This document shows, piece by piece, positions 60,742-64,000 of a stretch of DNA of 64,000 bases. A program made the translations under genes and the position numbers. The notes beneath the pieces are model-generated. The model was not told the DNA's origin, made no database searches, and was given only the letters and a program-made list of their open reading frames with translations. Within the stretch, counting starts at the first letter, position 1. Every line of letters starts with the position of its first letter. The DNA is from Methylomarinum sp. Ch1-1 (lineage in GTDB: Bacteria > Pseudomonadota > Gammaproteobacteria > Methylococcales > Methylomonadaceae), in the NCBI RefSeq assembly GCF_030717995.2, contig NZ_CP157743.1, positions 2,000,001-2,064,000 on the forward strand, given 5' to 3'.

Positions 60742-62732
60742 GTAGTTGGCGAGACGCCATCCTGAACGACTTTGTGCCCAACGTCAGCAAGCTGACCCTG
60801 GTCGCGGACCCGGATTGTCTGCTGACCGAGGAGAAGCTGGCATTGGAGCTTCGCGGGCGCGGGTTCGACCTGATCGAGTTCAGTGATCCGGTCGAATTCA
60901 GATACGCCTATGAGTCAAAGTACCGTTCGATCTGGGACCGGGGTGAGCACACCGATCTGGTGGTAGTCCTCCGCTTGCAGGATGCGGAGCTTGAATCCCT
61001 GCCATACGACCTGCTCCAAGCAGGCCGCAAGCTTTCATTCAATCTGGGGGATCTGTTCCCAACGCTTAGCTATCCGGTGATCGAGAAGCTCGACCGAAGC
61101 CTGCTGGACGCACTTTTTGAGGCTCAACGCAAGTCGCCGCCGGATCGCATGGGCGATAACGCCACCAAGGATTTCATCCTCCGCCATGTGTTCGGCATCG
61201 CCGCTGAGCTGATTGCCAGCGAGGTGGAACTGCTTCGCGCCTTGCTTCGCCTGCACTATGGGAAGCTACAGATCCCGCAGATGCTGGCTGAGCGGCTTAT
61301 CCAGGTTCTCAAAGGGCATGATGGATTCAAGGCTTGGCCGCTCTCTGAAATCGTTCCGGACGATGAGGCCTTTTTCGCCTTTTTGCAGGAACGCTGGCCG
61401 CTATTTCTTTCCAGGCTCGGCAGCGCTCATCAGTTACGGGAGGATTCGCCGGAATACGGTCTCAAGTATCCCGGCCCTGATCGCCTGTCGTTCGACCATC
61501 AGGACATCAAGGTCTACATCGACAACCTGTTCCTGGAGGGGAAACTCACCCCTGTCGAGGCCAAAGGCATTGAAGTGGATGCCGGGTCCTGGGTTCGAAG
61601 CGGCATCGCCACGTCCGGCGTGGACGATGACGAGCTGCGGATCTCTCGCTTGTTTGGCCTTGTCGAGAAGGAACTGCCCACTGCGGAAGCGCGTTACTCG
61701 GACTGGACCGCCTTTGCATTGAAATGGGCCGAACTTTCTTCGCTGGTTCATTGTGGCAACAGCACCGAGTATCAGACCCGGCTCAGGGAAATCGGCGATG
61801 CACTGAACACGATCTTTGCCGCTTGGCTGGCCGACCACTACTCCAGTCTGATCAACTTGCCGCCGACCAATCCGGCCATGCTCCACCATGTGCCGCGCCG
61901 CCTGGCTCGGGATATCGAGGACTCCGGTAGCAGCCGTGCGGCGTTGATTGTGGTTGACGGCCTGGCCTTGGATCAGTGGGTAACCATTCGCCAGCTTCTG
62001 CAAAAGCAGGACGCCAATCTGGTCATGCGCGAATCCGCGACCTTCGCCTGGATTCCGACGCTGACCTCGGTATCGCGGCAATCGATCTTCTCGGGCAAGC
62101 CGCCGCTCTATTTCCCGTCATCCATCAACTCGACCAACAGCGAAGAGAAACTCTGGAAGCAGTTCTGGGAAGGCCATGGTCTGTCCCGGCTGGATGTCGC
62201 TTACCAGCGAGGTCTTGGCGACGGCGATGCTGCGGGCGTCCTCGACTCCGCAATCCACCCCGGGAAGACCAAGGTGGTGGGGTTGGTCGTGGACAAGGTG
62301 GACAAGATCATGCACGGCATGCAACTCGGCTCGGCCGGGATGCACAACCAGATCAAGCAGTGGTGCCATGCAGGATTTCTTTCCGCGATGGTCGGCCAAC
62401 TGCTGGATTACGGCTATGAGGTCTGGCTGACGGCCGATCACGGCAACATCCAATGCGAAGGCAAAGGCCGCCCGTCTGAAGGTGTGATTGCCGAAACTCG
62501 CGGCGAGCGGGTTCGTGTCTATCCCACGCCGGAACTCCGCGCTCAGGTGGCCGGGGCCTTCCCGTTTGCCCACGAATGGCAGCCGGTCGGTTTGCCCGCA
62601 GATTATTTCCCCCTGGTGGCCGGTGGCCGCGACGCATTCGTGAACCCGGGAGATGCCATCGTAGGTCACGGCGGTGTAGCCATCGAAGAAGTCATTGTGC
62701 CCCTTGTGAAGTTTGAAAGGAGGACACGGTGA
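60738..62732 (+). CDS. pglZ: PglZ, alkaline-phosphatase-superfamily BREX protein
   Basis: 664 residues. Helical N-terminal half, then the PglZ domain at about 395-660: AALIVVDGLALDQW, VGLVVDKVDKIMHGM, VWLTADHGNIQCEG and VGHGGVAIEEVIVPLV. PglZ is the common core protein of all BREX types. ATGA overlap with brxH and one-base overlap with the ATG of brxA. Confidence 0.93.
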   Translation: MSSWRDAILNDFVPNVSKLTLVADPDCLLTEEKLALELRGRGFDLIEFSDPVEFRYAYESKYRSIWDRGEHTDLVVVLRLQDAELESLPYDLLQAGRKLSFNLGDLFPTLSYPVIEKLDRSLLDALFEAQRKSPPDRMGDNATKDFILRHVFGIAAELIASEVELLRALLRLHYGKLQIPQMLAERLIQVLKGHDGFKAWPLSEIVPDDEAFFAFLQERWPLFLSRLGSAHQLREDSPEYGLKYPGPDRLSFDHQDIKVYIDNLFLEGKLTPVEAKGIEVDAGSWVRSGIATSGVDDDELRISRLFGLVEKELPTAEARYSDWTAFALKWAELSSLVHCGNSTEYQTRLREIGDALNTIFAAWLADHYSSLINLPPTNPAMLHHVPRRLARDIEDSGSSRAALIVVDGLALDQWVTIRQLLQKQDANLVMRESATFAWIPTLTSVSRQSIFSGKPPLYFPSSINSTNSEEKLWKQFWEGHGLSRLDVAYQRGLGDGDAAGVLDSAIHPGKTKVVGLVVDKVDKIMHGMQLGSAGMHNQIKQWCHAGFLSAMVGQLLDYGYEVWLTADHGNIQCEGKGRPSEGVIAETRGERVRVYPTPELRAQVAGAFPFAHEWQPVGLPADYFPLVAGGRDAFVNPGDAIVGHGGVAIEEVIVPLVKFERRTR

Positions 62733-63484
62733 TGGGCAAAAGACACGAAGCCATCGGTATCAAACAGGCGATCCGTTTCGAGTGGATGCAGAAAGCAGCC
62801 AATCTGCTGCTGGCGGGACTCGACGCCAAAACCATCCGTCAAGAGCTGCACGAATTTCTCGCGGACAGGAAAGGCAACGGCTCCGAAGGCGAACGAAGCG
62901 ACCAGACCCGAACCTTTGTCGTTGATAACCTGGTGAAAACTTGGGTATCTCCGGACCCGGTACTGGTTCCTTTCCGGGATGCGGCACTGGCGTTTTTGCG
63001 TAAGCACCCTTCGATGGGTCTTGCGGTTCATTGGGGGATGATCTCGGCGGTCTATCCTTTTTGGTTCAATGTGGCCCGGCAGACCGGTCGTCTGCTGGCT
63101 CTGCAGGACCAGGTCACCCACACGCAGATCGTTAACCGGCTCAAGGAACAATATGGCGACCGACAGACTGTCAGCCGCTGTGCACAATATGTTATCCGCT
63201 CATTTGTCGCCTGGGGAGCCTTGAAGGATTCCGAAGCCAAGGGCTGCTATGAGAAAGTCGCTCCGGTGAGCATTGCTGATTCGGATTTGGCCATCCTGAT
63301 GTTCGAATCCGCACTCCTGGCCACCCCAGAGGCCAAGGGCGCATTGGGGCTGCTCCTGAACAATCCGGCTTTCTTCCCATTCCAGCTCCCCGTGATGACC
63401 GGAGACTTTGTATCCCAACGCAGCGAGCGGATCGACGTGGTTCGCTATGGACTGGACGATGAGCTGTTGAAACTGAAGGCATAG
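62732..63484 (+). CDS. brxA: BrxA, small BREX protein (DUF1819-like)
   Basis: 250 residues, all-helical, resembling the DUF1819/BrxA family (RQELHEFLADRKGN, then AVHWGMISAVYPFWFNVA and VIRSFVAWGALKD). BrxA closes type 3 operons, as here. ATG 62732 is eight bases after AAAGGAGG; GTG 62729 would be five bases after it and is an alternative. The 60 bases that follow separate it from a SIR2-domain gene. Confidence 0.85.
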   Translation: MGKRHEAIGIKQAIRFEWMQKAANLLLAGLDAKTIRQELHEFLADRKGNGSEGERSDQTRTFVVDNLVKTWVSPDPVLVPFRDAALAFLRKHPSMGLAVHWGMISAVYPFWFNVARQTGRLLALQDQVTHTQIVNRLKEQYGDRQTVSRCAQYVIRSFVAWGALKDSEAKGCYEKVAPVSIADSDLAILMFESALLATPEAKGALGLLLNNPAFFPFQLPVMTGDFVSQRSERIDVVRYGLDDELLKLKA

Positions 63485-63544
63485 CGACACATGGCAAGGA
63501 ATGAAGTCAAAAAATCGGAACAGAAAAGTTGAGGAGGGTTTCGT

Positions 63545-64000
63545 ATGAGCGCATCTGACAATCTTGAAGCAATATGGACTGCTCCATTTGGTGACGCTCT
63601 GGATGCCCTGGACGCGCTTATGGCACAGCATGGGAGAGTGTTCCTGATCGGTGCGGGTTGCAGCAAATGCGCAGGCCTACCGTTGATGGAAGAACTTACT
63701 GCTAAGGTACTGGGTAGCGGTGTGCTGGACGCTGACACCACAGATATTCTCAAGGGAATTCAGGTCAGCTTCGCTGGCGCGAGTGGTCCAAATATTGAGG
63801 ACTACCTTAGTGAAATTATCGACCTTCTGGCCATTGCTGAGAGAAGGTCTGAACGAGGCGCAACTGATAACCAGGTCTTTATCAAAGACAAGCAATATTC
63901 TGGACAGCAGCTGAGGGAATCTGCAGAAAAAATAAAGCGCACTATCTCTGACATCATTGAGTGTAGCGACAAGAAAATTGATGTGGCGGTTCATCGAGAA
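63545..64000 (+). CDS. SIR2-domain protein, N-terminal part
   Basis: Open from ATG 63545 to the window edge (152 residues seen). GAGGAGG lies seven bases before the start. VFLIGAGCSKCAGLPLMEEL is the NAD-binding start of the SIR2-like fold found in defence NADases. The rest is helical and charged. It probably extends far beyond the window and may carry a second domain. Position right after brxA suggests an extra abortive-type defence gene. Confidence 0.75.
   Translation, partial: MSASDNLEAIWTAPFGDALDALDALMAQHGRVFLIGAGCSKCAGLPLMEELTAKVLGSGVLDADTTDILKGIQVSFAGASGPNIEDYLSEIIDLLAIAERRSERGATDNQVFIKDKQYSGQQLRESAEKIKRTISDIIECSDKKIDVAVHRE

Overview
The window reads as chromosome of a gammaproteobacterium (host G+C near 50 %) with a G+C-richer mobile island at its right end. 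A Na+-type F-ATPase operon, an NhaD antiporter, a cytochrome P460 and a hydrogenase-4-like complex next to a SulP transporter together suggest a salt- or alkali-adapted methanotroph of the Methylomicrobium/Methylotuvimicrobium type. That placement is inference: no methane-oxidation gene is present.

Layout. 1-5057: dTDP-rhamnose genes rfbBACD, then a convergent WYL-GGDEF protein. 5058-8101: nhaD between stretches of nested short repeats. 8102-14436 (minus strand): N-ATPase operon atpD-C-Q-B-E-F-A-G, with no recognisable atpR. 14801-17610: NtrB/NtrC-type two-component pair. 18153-18659: cytochrome P460. 18869-26193: Ehr/Hyf-like membrane complex (hyfB, C, E, F, G, I), with a SulP transporter upstream. 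28195-34520 (plus strand): PAP2 phosphatase, alkaline-phosphatase-superfamily membrane enzyme, CDF transporter, cytochrome b561, OmpR/EnvZ-type pair. 34827-40039: an operon of GMC oxidoreductase, alpha/beta hydrolase and metallophosphoesterase. 40577-44600: PEBP-family gene with a frameshift in a G-run, nfeD-slipin, a SLOG-family protein, and a cold-shock gene with its promoter. 44727-45112: ssrA (tmRNA), complete with tag and CCA end.

Right of ssrA the base composition and codon choice change. The island starts with a decayed recombination module: a serine recombinase lacking its catalytic domain, fused head-on to a frameshifted gamma-glutamylcyclotransferase-like gene. It continues as a type 3 BREX operon in canonical order: HTH gene, brxF, brxC, pglX, [insert], brxH, pglZ, brxA. 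A SIR2-domain gene follows and runs off the window.

The most interesting feature is the insert between pglX and brxH (about 55.12-58.02 kb). It holds four translationally coupled genes: a four-helix-bundle protein, a 98-residue orphan, an AAA15/OLD-type ATPase and a TOPRIM-like protein. A 24-bp repeat in opposite orientations brackets it. One arm supplies the stop codon of pglX; the other lies inside the brxH reading frame. This looks like a mobile ATPase-TOPRIM cassette nested in a BREX operon without breaking translation.

The host part carries at least three families of short inverted-repeat elements with target duplications. Two of them are nested in a third, and two element insertions lie exactly at stop codons (hyfI, atpQ).
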